NCBI RefSeq assembly: GCF_004353505.1
Contig: NZ_SMNQ01000020.1
Location: forward strand, 1 to 64,000
DNA: 64,000 nt
Direction: 5' to 3'
DNA from: Streptomyces sp. WAC05374
GTDB lineage: Bacteria > Actinomycetota > Actinomycetes > Streptomycetales > Streptomycetaceae
This document shows, in pieces, positions 50,366-59,450 of this stretch. How positions within the stretch are numbered: the first letter of the stretch is position 1; the number at the start of each line of letters is the position of its first letter. The notes beneath the pieces are model-generated. The model was not told the origin of the DNA, did not search any database, and saw nothing but the letters and a program-made list of their open reading frames with translations. The position numbers and the translations under genes were made by a program.

Positions 50366-52261
50366 TCAGCCGATCTTCACGTTCTTGTCGATGGTCGTCT
50401 GGTCGATGTCGGAGGTACGGACGGTCACCCGCAGCCTCCACTCGCCCGGCATCGGGATCTGGACCCGGTCCGAGGTCCAGTGCCCGGCCGTGACCCGGTC
50501 CGGGACCACGGGCAGGGGGCCGATCTGCTGGGACTCCAGGGTGTAGGAGACCTTCAGCTCCGGTACGTCCAGGGGCCGCCCGTTCGCCCCGGTCACGAAC
50601 AGGTGGAGGGTGTTGCGGCCGGAGCGGCCCGGGTCGAGGGTGAGCCGTACCGTGCCCTTGCCGTTCTTGGCGCCGCCGGTGTCGAAGGGCAGCCTCAGGT
50701 CGAGCGGCCGGTCCGGCACGGCGGGGGAGGACGACGACGCCTGCGCACGGCCCGCCTCCTCCTCGGTGCGGCCCGGCTCGGTGGTCGTCAGGACGGTGGT
50801 CACGGCGAGCAGCACCACCGCGACGGACGCCTCGGCGAGCACGGAACGCCGCAGTCCGGCGCGCTCGGGGTCGGCCTCGCGGGCGCGCTTGGCGCGGGCG
50901 GTGGCGAGGGCGGCCCGCTGCCGGGCGAGCTGGGCGGCGCGCTCCTCGGGTACGTCGTCGGGGACGGTGACCGGCTCGCCGGCGCCCTCGTCCTCGTCCC
51001 GGCCCTCGTCCTCTTCGTCCCCGGCCGCCACGACGGCCGTCTCCGCCAGCCGCCGCGTCCACCGCCGGGAGATCCACGCCACGGCCAGCAGGACGGCGAC
51101 CAGCGCCACCTTGAGCAGCAGCAGCCGCCCGTACGCCGTACCGGTCAGCGCGGTCCAGGAACCGACCTGCCGCCACGACTGGTACACGCCGGTCACGGCC
51201 AGCACGACCACGGAGCCGAACGCCACCCGCGAGAACCGCCGTACCGCCGAGCCCTCGATCGTCGGCTCCCGGTGGAGCGCGACCAGCAGTGCGGCCAGGC
51301 CGCCCAGCCAGGCGGCCATCGCCAGCAGGTGCAGGATGTCCACGGGCATGGCGACCAGCGGCTGGAGCCCGGCCGACGCGTGCTCGGACAGCGCCCACGT
51401 ACCGGCGATCCCGGCGGCGACCACCGTGCCGCCGATGGCGAGCCCGAAGGTGAGGTCCTTCTTCTCTGTCTCGTCCTCCCGCCGCGTGTACGCGCCGAAG
51501 AGCACCGCCACGAACAGCGCCGCCGCGCCCAGCAGCAGCAGCCGTGAGACGAGGGCGGCACCGGTCTTGGTCTCCAGGACCGCGCCGAGCGAGCCGACCC
51601 CGAAGGGCAGCCCGGTGTACGGCGCGCGCAGCACCAGCAGGGCCAGCGTGGCCGCCGTCAGCACCGCCCACCCCCGCACCACGACCCGCTGCACCGCCCG
51701 TACGGACGCGCCGCGCGGCCAGCACGCCAGCACGAAGGCGGCGCCGCCCACCAGCAGCACGAAACCGGCGTAGGAGACGTACCGCGCGACCCCGTACAGC
51801 ACGCCCGCCGTCCCGCCGCCCGCCTCCTCCTTGGGCAGCGCCACCGTCGTCTTCGACGGGGCGCCGATGGAGAAGGTGAACGCGCCGGAGATGGGGTGGC
51901 TGTCGGCGGAGACGGCGCGCCAGGCGACGGTGTACGTGCCGTCGGGCAGCCCGGCGTGCAGGTCCACGCCGTACTTCACGACGGCGCCGGAGCACAGGTC
52001 GCGCAGCTCGCCCGTGTCGGCGCGCTTGCCGCTCGGTTCCAGCACGCGGATGGCGTCGTCGCCCATGGCGACCTGTTCGGAGAAGGTGAGCGTGACGCCC
52101 TTGGGGGCGGTGGCGACCACCGCCCCGTCCTTCGGGTCGCTGCCGGTCAGGGCGGCGTGCGCGTTCGCCGTGCCGGAGAGCACGGTGGCGAGCAGCGCGG
52201 CGGTGACCAGCAGCAGCCGCAGCACGTGGGCGGCGCCGAAGCGCGGGGCGGTGGCCGTCAT
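50366..52261 (-). CDS. CopC-CopD fusion protein
   Basis: This 631-residue protein has a signal peptide ending near ANA, so that the mature N-terminus begins with His (HAALTGSDP), the Cu(II)-brace form of CopC. The CopC domain includes SADSHPISGAF. Then follow eight or nine transmembrane helices of a CopD-like domain with ALSEHASAG and MPVDILHLLAMAAWLGG histidines, a charged Glu-rich loop, and a C-terminal extracytoplasmic beta domain. It probably brings copper into or across the membrane. It lies between the PCuAC and dtpA genes in one operon. Confidence 0.92.
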   Translation of the reverse strand: MTATAPRFGAAHVLRLLLVTAALLATVLSGTANAHAALTGSDPKDGAVVATAPKGVTLTFSEQVAMGDDAIRVLEPSGKRADTGELRDLCSGAVVKYGVDLHAGLPDGTYTVAWRAVSADSHPISGAFTFSIGAPSKTTVALPKEEAGGGTAGVLYGVARYVSYAGFVLLVGGAAFVLACWPRGASVRAVQRVVVRGWAVLTAATLALLVLRAPYTGLPFGVGSLGAVLETKTGAALVSRLLLLGAAALFVAVLFGAYTRREDETEKKDLTFGLAIGGTVVAAGIAGTWALSEHASAGLQPLVAMPVDILHLLAMAAWLGGLAALLVALHREPTIEGSAVRRFSRVAFGSVVVLAVTGVYQSWRQVGSWTALTGTAYGRLLLLKVALVAVLLAVAWISRRWTRRLAETAVVAAGDEEDEGRDEDEGAGEPVTVPDDVPEERAAQLARQRAALATARAKRAREADPERAGLRRSVLAEASVAVVLLAVTTVLTTTEPGRTEEEAGRAQASSSSPAVPDRPLDLRLPFDTGGAKNGKGTVRLTLDPGRSGRNTLHLFVTGANGRPLDVPELKVSYTLESQQIGPLPVVPDRVTAGHWTSDRVQIPMPGEWRLRVTVRTSDIDQTTIDKNVKIG

Positions 52262-52283
52262 GGTGTGTCAGTCCCCCAAGTGC

Positions 52284-52739
52284 CTAGTGCGCGGCCGGGT
52301 TGTGGGTCGCGGCTTCCACCGGCAGGTCGACCTTGATCGGGTCCGACTTCTCGAAGTGGAGCTCCACCTCGACCGTGTCGCCCTGCTTCGGCCGCTTCTT
52401 GATGGCCATGAACATGATGTGGCTGCCGCCGCGTTCGAGCTTCAGCTCGCCGCCCGCGGGGATGTCGAAGGACGACACCTGCCGCATCTTCTGGTTCTTG
52501 GTCTCGTGTATCTGGACGTCGTCGGAGAGCGGGCTCGTGACCGAGGTGAGGCGGTCGGCCGCGTCCCCCGAGTTGGTGACGGTCATGAAGCCGCCCGCCA
52601 TGTCGCTCACGGGCTGCGGCATGAAGGCCCCGTCGACCTTGAGCGCGGGCCCGCTGCCGGAGGAGCAGCCGCCCAGCGCCACGGCCCCTGCGAGGGCGGT
52701 GGCGGCGGCGAGGGCGGTCAGGGTGGTGCGGCGGTTCAC
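52284..52739 (-). CDS. ecuC: PCuAC-type copper chaperone lipoprotein
   Basis: This 151-residue protein has a lipobox (VALGGCSS) near residue 25 and the PCuAC copper site HETKNQKM followed about 20 residues later by HIMFM, i.e. H-x(n)-M-x(n)-H-x-M. It carries Cu(I) on the outer membrane face and passes it to Sco. GTG 52739 overlaps the sco stop in GTGA. The symbol follows the S. lividans naming, where this protein cooperates with Sco. Confidence 0.93.
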   Translation of the reverse strand: MNRRTTLTALAAATALAGAVALGGCSSGSGPALKVDGAFMPQPVSDMAGGFMTVTNSGDAADRLTSVTSPLSDDVQIHETKNQKMRQVSSFDIPAGGELKLERGGSHIMFMAIKKRPKQGDTVEVELHFEKSDPIKVDLPVEAATHNPAAH

Positions 52740-53425
52740 GGGTTCTCCCCCTTGATGATCTTCGGCAGGGCCTTCTCGTACTCCTCGGCGGTGGTGTCGT
52801 CGTCGAAGACGACGTAGCCCTGGTCGGTCCTGGGCGAGAACGCGATCACCTGCGCGCCGTGCATGGAGACGACCGAGCCGTCCTTCTCCTTCTTCGGCGG
52901 GTCGATGCCGATGCCGATCTGGCGCGCGCCCGCCTGGATGGTCGGGAAGTCGCCGGTGAGGCCGGTGAAGGACGGATCGCCCGCGCCGGGCAGCCACTTG
53001 GCGAGCTCGGCGGCGGTGTCCCGCTCGGGGTCGGTCGTGACGAACACGACCTGGAGCCGGTCCTGGTCCGCCCTGGGGAGCTTCTTGCGGGCCAGGGCGA
53101 TGTTGCTCATCGTCAGCGGGCAGACGTCGGGGCAGTGCGTGTAGCCGAAGTAGATCAGCGTCGGCCTGCCGTCGGTTTGCGCACGGAGGTCGTACTTCCG
53201 GCCCTTGGTGTCCGTCAGGACGAGGTTGGGCTTCTCGAAGGGCCGGTCGAGCACGGTCGCGCCCTTGTCGGGCGACGCCTGGACGGACACTCCGGCGACG
53301 GAGTCGCCGGAGGTGCCGCTGCCGCCGTCGCCGCAGGCGGACAGGGTGAGCGCCGACACGGCGACGAGCGCGGCCGCGACGACGGGGGTACGCCGGGACC
53401 GCGCGCCGGTCTTGGGGATGTGCAT
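52736..53425 (-). CDS. sco: SCO1/SenC family copper chaperone
   Basis: This 229-residue lipoprotein (lipobox LSACGD near residue 30) has a thioredoxin-like fold with the copper-binding CPDVC in GYTHCPDVCPLT and the third ligand His in VSMHGAQV. It delivers copper to the CuA site of cytochrome c oxidase and/or to the radical copper oxidase GlxA in Streptomyces. ATG 53425 has GAGAG upstream. It overlaps the PCuAC gene and follows the YcnI gene by 31 bases. Confidence 0.95.
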   Translation of the reverse strand: MHIPKTGARSRRTPVVAAALVAVSALTLSACGDGGSGTSGDSVAGVSVQASPDKGATVLDRPFEKPNLVLTDTKGRKYDLRAQTDGRPTLIYFGYTHCPDVCPLTMSNIALARKKLPRADQDRLQVVFVTTDPERDTAAELAKWLPGAGDPSFTGLTGDFPTIQAGARQIGIGIDPPKKEKDGSVVSMHGAQVIAFSPRTDQGYVVFDDDTTAEEYEKALPKIIKGENP

Positions 53426-53456
53426 GGGTTTCTCTCTCGGTGTTTCGGGGTGGCCG

Positions 53457-54173
53457 TCAGGCCGAGCGGCGGCGTCCGGCGAGGACACCGAAGGCGACAC
53501 CGGCGGCGCCGACGAGGATGCCGACGACGCCGAGGACACGGGCGGTGGTGTCGGTGGAGTCCGCGGCGGCCGCCTTCTCCTCCGTGCCGTGGTCCTTCTC
53601 GTCCTTCGTGGTGGCGGTGGAGTGGTGGTCGTCCTTCGCGGCGGACAGCTTCAGCACGGGAGCGGGCGTCTCCGGCTCCGGGGCGCCGTCCTTCGGCTCC
53701 TCGATCCAGCGCACGACCTCCTTGTTGTCGTACGTCTGGAGGGCCTTGAAGACGAGCTGGTCGGCGTTCTCGGGAAGCTGCCCCAGGGAGACGGGGAACT
53801 GCTGGAACTGCCCGGGGCCGATCTTGGAACCGGCCGCCGTCCAAGTGATCTTGGAGGGCGCCTCGGTGATCTTCTTGCCGTGCACCTCGAGCGGCTTGGC
53901 GAGCTTGGCCTTGTCGACCGTGACGGTCCAGCCCGGGACGGGCTGCGGCATGACGGAGGCCATCGGGGCGTCGGCGGGGAGGGTCACTTCGACCTTCACG
54001 GTCGAGGCGTTGTCGCGCTCGTTGGGGACCTTGAAGTTGACGGTGGCGTACCCGCCCTTGGCGGCCTCGCCCTGCGGCTGCACGCTGACGTGCGCGAAGG
54101 CGGTCCCGGAGAGCAGGACGACGGAGGAGAGGGCGACACCGCCGGCGAGGGCGATACGGGAAGAAACGTTCAT
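53457..54173 (-). CDS. YcnI-like (DUF1775) copper-binding protein
   Basis: This 238-residue protein has a signal peptide ending in AFA so that the mature chain starts with His (HVSVQP), the N-terminal ligand of the YcnI mono-histidine copper brace. A DUF1775 beta domain follows, then an Asp/Glu/Lys/Thr-rich stalk with HH and one C-terminal transmembrane anchor before GRRRSA. It binds Cu(II) on the outer membrane face. It is the first or second gene of the copper block; the membrane protein gene at 54259 precedes it by 85 bases. Confidence 0.92.
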   Translation of the reverse strand: MNVSSRIALAGGVALSSVVLLSGTAFAHVSVQPQGEAAKGGYATVNFKVPNERDNASTVKVEVTLPADAPMASVMPQPVPGWTVTVDKAKLAKPLEVHGKKITEAPSKITWTAAGSKIGPGQFQQFPVSLGQLPENADQLVFKALQTYDNKEVVRWIEEPKDGAPEPETPAPVLKLSAAKDDHHSTATTKDEKDHGTEEKAAAADSTDTTARVLGVVGILVGAAGVAFGVLAGRRRSA

Positions 54174-54258
54174 GGCAGGAACACACTCCACGGAACTCAG
54201 GAAAGTGGACGCGTGCGCACGGGCGCACCACGGCACCACTCCCGTCGAGTGGGCCGTG

Positions 54259-55035
54259 TCAGGCTGCGAGGGCGTAGAGCGATACGGCCGGCGGGCCGCG
54301 CCTGATCACCGTGTGGAGAAGTGCCTCCGCCGCGGGGGGCGGAGGAGTGTCGTCGTCGGTACGCGGCGGACGCGGCCCGCTCGCGGGCAGCGCGGGCAGC
54401 CCGGACACCAGGGCGCGTACGAGGACGAGGGCGGCGCGCAGGGAGCGCACCAGCGCCCCTTCGGCGAGTTCGGTGGCACCGTGTGCCGACAGGCGGCCCA
54501 GCTTCAGCAGCGCCAGGTCGCCGCGCCGCAGCAGCCACCCGGTCGCCAGGGCGGCCAGCAGGTGTCCGAGGACCATGGGCAGGCCGGGCCACAGCGCGGC
54601 GGGTTCCGCCGCGTGCCCCGCGTGCGGGACGGCGGCGGCCGGGTCCAGCCCGGCCCGCGTGACGATCCGCCGGGCGTCCGGGACGCTCAGCGACGAGGCG
54701 CCCGCCCCGCACACCAGTTTGGCGGCCATCCGGATCAACGCGTCGTCCGCCCGCTCGCCGATACCCATGGTGAGCTGCTGCCGCTGTCCGAGCCCGAACA
54801 GCACGTGCAGCGTGAGCTGGCCGCCGGCCAGGGCCGTGGCGATCACCGGGAGCGACCGTTCGCGACCGGCGAACGGCACCGTCACCGCGAAGACGCAGAG
54901 GAAGCCCAGGACCAGCGTCCACCAGGGAACGGTCTCGCAGGCGGCGAGTACATGCCCCAGCCCGGACAGCACGAGGCAGACCGCGGTGAACACCGCGGCC
55001 CTCAGCAGCCGTGGACCAGCGGAAGGGGCAGACAT
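54259..55035 (-). CDS. unknown multi-pass membrane protein at the copper block
   Basis: This 258-residue protein has four to five transmembrane helices; the first begins at RAAVFTAVCLVLSGLGHVLAA. It has histidines near helices (GHVLA, LTLHVLFG, PHAGHAAEP, LGHLLAAL) and a long Pro/Asp-rich tail ending HTVIRRGPPAVSLYALAA. I do not recognise a named family beyond an actinobacterial conserved membrane protein. Its place directly upstream of ycnI suggests a part in copper handling, but this is inferred from position only. ATG 55035 has no strong ribosome site. Confidence 0.7.
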   Translation of the reverse strand: MSAPSAGPRLLRAAVFTAVCLVLSGLGHVLAACETVPWWTLVLGFLCVFAVTVPFAGRERSLPVIATALAGGQLTLHVLFGLGQRQQLTMGIGERADDALIRMAAKLVCGAGASSLSVPDARRIVTRAGLDPAAAVPHAGHAAEPAALWPGLPMVLGHLLAALATGWLLRRGDLALLKLGRLSAHGATELAEGALVRSLRAALVLVRALVSGLPALPASGPRPPRTDDDTPPPPAAEALLHTVIRRGPPAVSLYALAA

Positions 55036-55249
55036 GGCCGGGCCATCATCGCACTGCGGCCCTCCCCGCCACGCGGCAGGTCCGGAAGGTCACCGTTTCG
55101 CCGGGGGAGTCCGACAGAACCCGACATACACCGGCGTACGGGCTACGCATATCCGCCGAACGGGGGCCGTCGCGTCAACGCGGCGCTTACGACCGACAAC
55201 GCGGGGCAATACGTATCGGTATGTCGAGCCGCAGCCAGGAGGCTGGAGC

Positions 55250-55702
55250 ATGAGCATCTGGTGGTCTCTCCATTTGCGGCGCGAGGCTGCGAGCGTTCCG
55301 CTCGCCCGTCGCCTCCTCCTCGGCACCATGGAGACCGCGGGGGTCGATCCGGAGACCTCCTACGACCTGTCGCTCGCCCTCACCGAGGCGTGCGCCAACG
55401 CGGTGGAGCACGGCGGGCGGACGGGCACCGGGGACGTCTCGGCGGAGTACCGGGTGACGGCGTACCTGGACGGCGAGAAGTGCCGTATCGAGGTGGCCGA
55501 CTCGGGCCCCGGGTTCCCCGCCGAACCGGCCCCGGCGGTGTGCCGCACCACCCTGGAGGCCGAGCACGGACGGGGCCTGCGCCTCATCGAAGAGCTGGCC
55601 GACCACGTCCACTTCGGCAACCGGTCCGGACGCGGCGGCGCGGTGGTGAGCTTCGACAAGATCGTCAAGTGGCGTACGGGCGCCCCGCTCGTGGCGTCAT
55701 GA
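55250..55702 (+). CDS. RsbW-like ATP-binding (anti-sigma type) protein
   Basis: This 150-residue protein is a single GHKL ATPase domain: N box LALTEACANAVEHG (about 43-56), G1 box VADSGPGF and G2-like AEHGRGLRLIEEL. Such proteins in Streptomyces act as serine kinases/anti-sigma factors that bind an STAS antagonist or a sigma factor; neither is adjacent. AGGAGG stands seven bases before ATG 55250. It is divergent from the copper block. Confidence 0.9.
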   Translation: MSIWWSLHLRREAASVPLARRLLLGTMETAGVDPETSYDLSLALTEACANAVEHGGRTGTGDVSAEYRVTAYLDGEKCRIEVADSGPGFPAEPAPAVCRTTLEAEHGRGLRLIEELADHVHFGNRSGRGGAVVSFDKIVKWRTGAPLVAS

Positions 55703-55772
55703 CACGGCGCCGGTGACGCCGGGCGCGGGTCACCCAGGGGCGCCGGTGACGAAGGGCGCCGCACCACGCCGG

Positions 55773-55806
55773 AAGGCCCCCCGCCGGCGCACCGGTGGGG
55801 GGCCTT
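55773..55806. terminator. bidirectional terminator
   Basis: AAGGCCCCCC (55773-55782) and GGGGGGCCTT (55797-55806) form a perfect 10-bp stem between the convergent RsbW-like and aminopeptidase P genes. Confidence 0.88.
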
Positions 55807-55824
55807 GCGTGAGGTTCCCGAGGG

Positions 55825-57288
55825 TCAGCCCTTCAGGCCGGCCATCCACGCCTCGACCTCGTCCGACCGGCGCGGCAGCGCGGCCGAAAGGTTCCTGTTG
55901 CCGTCCTCGGTGACCAGGATGTCGTCCTCGATGCGCACACCGATGCCCCGGTACTCCTCCGGCACCGTCAGGTCGTCCGCCTGGAAGTACAGGCCCGGCT
56001 CGACGGTCAGGCACATGCCCGGCTCCAGGACGCCGTCCACGTACGCCTCGGTCCGCGCGGCCGCGCAGTCGTGGACGTCCATGCCCAGCATGTGACCGGT
56101 GCCGTGCAGGGTCCAGCGGCGCTGGAGGCCCAGCTCCAGGACCTTCTCCACGTCCATGTCCCCGAGCAGGCCCCACGAGACCAGCCGCTCGGCCAGCACG
56201 CGCTGGGCCGCGTCGTGGAAGTCGCGGAACTGCGCGCCCGGCCGCACCGCCGCGATACCCGCCTCCTGGGCGTCGTACACGGCGTCGTAGATCTTGCGCT
56301 GGAGGTCCGTGAAGCGGCCGTTGATCGGCAGCGTCCGGGTCACGTCGGCCGTGTAGAGGGCGGTCGTCTCCACGCCCGCGTCCAGCAGCAGCAGCTCACC
56401 GGAGCGGACCGGGCCGTCGTTGCGCACCCAGTGCAGCGTCGTGGCGTGCGGACCGGCGGCGCAGATGGAGCCGTAGCCGATGTCGTTGCCCTCGACGCGG
56501 GCCCGCAGGAAGAACGTTCCCTCGATGTACCGCTCGCTGGTCGCCTCCGCCTTGTCCAGGACCCGGACGACGTCCTCGAAGCCCCGGGCGGTCGACGCGC
56601 ACGCCCGCTCCAGCTCGGCGATCTCGAACGCGTCCTTCACCAGGCGCGCCTCCGAGAGGTACACCCGCAGTTCCTCGTCCCGCTCGGCGGTGACCTTGTC
56701 GGTCAGGGCCGCCTCGATGCCCGCGTCGTGCCCGCGCACGGTGCGCACCGGGCCGGTGGCCTCGCTCAGGTGCTTCGCCAGCTCCCGCACGTCCTTGGCC
56801 GGGATGCCGAGGAGCCGCTCGGCCTCGGTGAGGGAGTGCCGGCGGCCCACCCACAGCTCGCCCTGGCCGTCCAGCCAGAACTCGCCGTTCTCCCGGTCGG
56901 AGCGGGGCAGCAGGTAGATCGTCGCGTCGTGGCCGCCGGCCTTCCGCGGCTCCAGCACCAGCACGCTGTCGTGGGTGTGGTCGCCGGTGAGGTACGCGTA
57001 CTCGGTCGACGGCCGGAAGGCGTACTCCGTGTCGTTGGCGCGGACCTTCAGGTTGCCCGAGGGGATGACGAGCCGGTCGCCGGGGAAGCGCGCGGAGAGC
57101 GCGGCGCGCCGGGCGGCGGTGTGGGCGGCCTGGGCGATGGGCTCCAGGCCGTGCAGCTCGGTGTCGGCCCAGCCGGACCTCATGTTCTGCGCGAGCTCGT
57201 CGGACACGCCCGGGTACAGGCCGTTCTTCCGCTGCTTGATCGGCTCTTCCGACTCTTCCGGGGTCGCCGGCGTGAGCTCTTCGGCCAC
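55825..57288 (-). CDS. Xaa-Pro aminopeptidase (aminopeptidase P, M24B)
   Basis: This 487-residue enzyme has an N-terminal aminopeptidase-P domain (RLVIPSGNLKVRANDTEYAF, YLTGDHTHDS) and a pita-bread domain with the dinuclear metal ligands LLDAGVETTALYTADVTRT (two Asp), HGTGHMLGMDVHD (His), TVEPGLYF (Glu) and GVRIEDDILV (Glu). It removes N-terminal residues before proline in the cytoplasm. The start is GTG 57288. It is monocistronic, with a terminator after it. Confidence 0.94.
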   Translation of the reverse strand: MAEELTPATPEESEEPIKQRKNGLYPGVSDELAQNMRSGWADTELHGLEPIAQAAHTAARRAALSARFPGDRLVIPSGNLKVRANDTEYAFRPSTEYAYLTGDHTHDSVLVLEPRKAGGHDATIYLLPRSDRENGEFWLDGQGELWVGRRHSLTEAERLLGIPAKDVRELAKHLSEATGPVRTVRGHDAGIEAALTDKVTAERDEELRVYLSEARLVKDAFEIAELERACASTARGFEDVVRVLDKAEATSERYIEGTFFLRARVEGNDIGYGSICAAGPHATTLHWVRNDGPVRSGELLLLDAGVETTALYTADVTRTLPINGRFTDLQRKIYDAVYDAQEAGIAAVRPGAQFRDFHDAAQRVLAERLVSWGLLGDMDVEKVLELGLQRRWTLHGTGHMLGMDVHDCAAARTEAYVDGVLEPGMCLTVEPGLYFQADDLTVPEEYRGIGVRIEDDILVTEDGNRNLSAALPRRSDEVEAWMAGLKG

Positions 57289-57399
57289 GGGTCCGCCTCC
57301 TGTTAGTACGACACTCGATCGGCCCCGGGCCCGGCGGTGGCCGAGCCGGGGGCGCCCTCCATCGTACGGTCGTGCGGACGGCCGACCCAGGGTCTTACG

Positions 57400-58905
57400 T
57401 CACTCGAAGCGCGCGGCCAGCACCACCACGTCCTCGTCCCCCGAGCCGCCCTCGGGCAGCACCGTCCGCAGGACGTGGTCGGCGATCGCGCCCGGATCGG
57501 CCCGGTCCGCCGCGGGCACGGTCGCCGCGGCCGCGTGCAGCTTGGCGAACGCCCGGTCCGTGGACTCCCCGGTGCGCCGCAGCAGCCCGTCCGTGTAGAG
57601 GAGCACCGTCTCGCCCGGCTCGGGGGCGATCTCCACGCTGGGCGCCTCCCAGCAGGCGAGCATCCCCAGGGGTGCCGACAGCGACGTCTCGACGTACTCG
57701 GTGCGCCGCTCGCCGACGATCAGCGGCGGGGTGTGCCCGGCCCCGGCGAGCACCACCTTGCGGCGCGCCGGTTCGGCGTACGCGAAGAGCGCGGTGGCCG
57801 ACCGCGCCGGTTCGGTCAGCCGCAGCAGCAGCTCCAGGTCGGACAGGACGGCGACGGGGTCCTCGCCCTCCATCACGGCGTACGCCCGCAGGGAGGCCCG
57901 CAGCCGCCCCATCGCGGCGAGCGCGCTCGGCCCCGACCCGGAGACCGAACCGACCGCCAGGCCGAGCGCGCCCTCCGGCAGCGGCAGCGCGTCGTACCAG
58001 TCGCCGCCGCCCCGCGGCCCGGCGCGGTGCCGGGCGGCGAGCTGGACGCCCGCGACGCGCGGCAGCCGGCTCGGCAGCAGCTCCTCGGCGATGGTCGCCA
58101 TCCTGGCGCGGCCCCGCTCCAGCTCCAGCAGCCGGGCCAGGTGCTCGGAGGCGTACCGCCCGTAGAGGCCCACGAGGTGGCGCCGCCCCTCGGCGGGTTC
58201 GGCGGGCTCGTCGTACAGCCAGACGGCGGCACCCAGCCGGCCGGCCGCCTCGGTGGCGAGCGGCACGGCGTAGCTGGCGGCGTAGCCGAGCCGGGCGGCG
58301 ACCTCCCGGTGGCGGGGGTCGAGGCCCTCGTCGGCGAACAGGTCGGGTACGGCGACGGGGCCGGACGTCCGGCCGGCCGGCGGGCCGTCCGGGACGTCGT
58401 CCAGGATGCGGCCGTAGGACGTGGCGCTGCGCGGCACCGTCTCGATGGTGCCGAGGTCGGCGTGGGCGAGTCCCAGACCGATGGTGGTGGCGGGGCCGAG
58501 GCCGTCGGCGGGCTCGAGGACGACCATGCCGCGGCGGGCGCCGACGAGCGCGGCGCCGGCGCGCAGCAGCTCGTGGAGGGCGTCGTCGAGGGTGCCCGTA
58601 CGGGTGAGGCGTTCGGTGAGTTCGTGCAGCGTGGTCAGGTCGGAGACCCAGCCCGCCAGCTTGTCCTGGATCATCGCCCCGGGGCCGGCGGGAGGGGCCG
58701 GGAGGTCCGGAAGGGGCGCCGCAGTGTGCGTCGGCGCCGGAACAGTTGGATCGAATCCGGCCACTTTCGGCACGTGAGGGGCGGTCATGGCAGCCGGCTC
58801 TTCGACGGGTGCGTTTCGCTGGATAGCATCGCAAACCCCCATGTCAATCTGCGCCGCTGTCACTGCACCCACATGTACACGCAGAAGTGAGGGGATGTCC
58901 AGCAT
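57400..58905 (-). CDS. GAF-PP2C (SpoIIE-like) phosphatase
   Basis: This 501-residue protein has a 75-residue N-terminal region (MLDIPSLLRVHVGAVTAAQ, MGVCDA), which I recognise as a recurring N-terminus in Streptomyces PP2C phosphatases. A GAF domain (about 95-255) follows, then a SpoIIE/RsbU PP2C domain with GGDWYDALPL near 305 and the metal aspartates in LLYTDGLL and GDEDVVVLAARF. It dephosphorylates a serine on an STAS antagonist protein. The start at 58905 is chosen from that N-terminal motif; ATG 58788 is the alternative. An inverted repeat GCGGT-attt-ACCGC (58922-58935) lies just upstream. Confidence 0.88.
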   Translation of the reverse strand: MLDIPSLLRVHVGAVTAAQIDMGVCDAIQRNAPVEEPAAMTAPHVPKVAGFDPTVPAPTHTAAPLPDLPAPPAGPGAMIQDKLAGWVSDLTTLHELTERLTRTGTLDDALHELLRAGAALVGARRGMVVLEPADGLGPATTIGLGLAHADLGTIETVPRSATSYGRILDDVPDGPPAGRTSGPVAVPDLFADEGLDPRHREVAARLGYAASYAVPLATEAAGRLGAAVWLYDEPAEPAEGRRHLVGLYGRYASEHLARLLELERGRARMATIAEELLPSRLPRVAGVQLAARHRAGPRGGGDWYDALPLPEGALGLAVGSVSGSGPSALAAMGRLRASLRAYAVMEGEDPVAVLSDLELLLRLTEPARSATALFAYAEPARRKVVLAGAGHTPPLIVGERRTEYVETSLSAPLGMLACWEAPSVEIAPEPGETVLLYTDGLLRRTGESTDRAFAKLHAAAATVPAADRADPGAIADHVLRTVLPEGGSGDEDVVVLAARFE

Positions 58906-59450
58906 TGTCACGGGAGGGCGCGCGGTATTTACCGCAGCCGTAACTTGGCTCAAAAATGGCCCCCATGGGCAGGATTTGCGGTCGACTGAGCCCCGTTCGA
59001 CAAGCGGCACCTCCCGGAGACGGCGTCGGCCGACGCGGCCCTCGGGGGCGTCGTTCCGAGCGGGCTGGGTACGTAAAAGGTGTAGGCCAGGGGCAGTTGG
59101 GACGGGCCCGGAACCCCACGGGAAGCAGTGGCGTCCTCAACCACGGAAGGCCGCGCCCCATCCCCGAGTGGCGGGGAAAGAGCACAGCGGGACCAGCGGG
59201 ACAGCCAGTGCGCGCCAGGGGCGCGCCACCCCTCGCCACGCGTTTAATGGACGGACAGCCGGCCCGGGCCGCGGCCCGGCGCACGCTCGGCGGTGCCGGG
59301 CGGTGCCGCCCGCCGCGGGCGGCCAAGGGGCCGGTCACCACGCCGGCACCGTACGGGGCGGTGACGCGCCGGCCCGGACGCACAGTGAAGTGACGCACAC
59401 CTGTTGTGATGTGGATGACCTCGGCGTTCAACGGAAAGGAACGAGCGCTC
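58906..59450. other. 545-bp intergenic region PP2C/Prim-Pol
   Basis: I see no convincing gene here. The frames that exist have poor composition and no start signals. The left 60 bases are A/T-richer and hold the GCGGT-attt-ACCGC inverted repeat; the middle is featureless; 59275-59380 is dominated by GCC/GGC palindromes such as CCGCCCGCCGCGGGCGG. Both flanking genes are transcribed away from the region, so two promoters must lie in it. Confidence 0.6.

Noticed and set aside
50364-51995. Minus-strand extension of the dtpA frame to a 955-codon protein
   Set aside because: It lies entirely over copC-copD in another frame and has the Arg/Gly/Ala composition of a shadow; the Tat signal begins at GTG 50363.
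58956-59393. Frame in the gap before the Prim-Pol-like gene
   Set aside because: Arg/Gly/Pro-rich with no ribosome site or motif; third-position pattern not coding-like.
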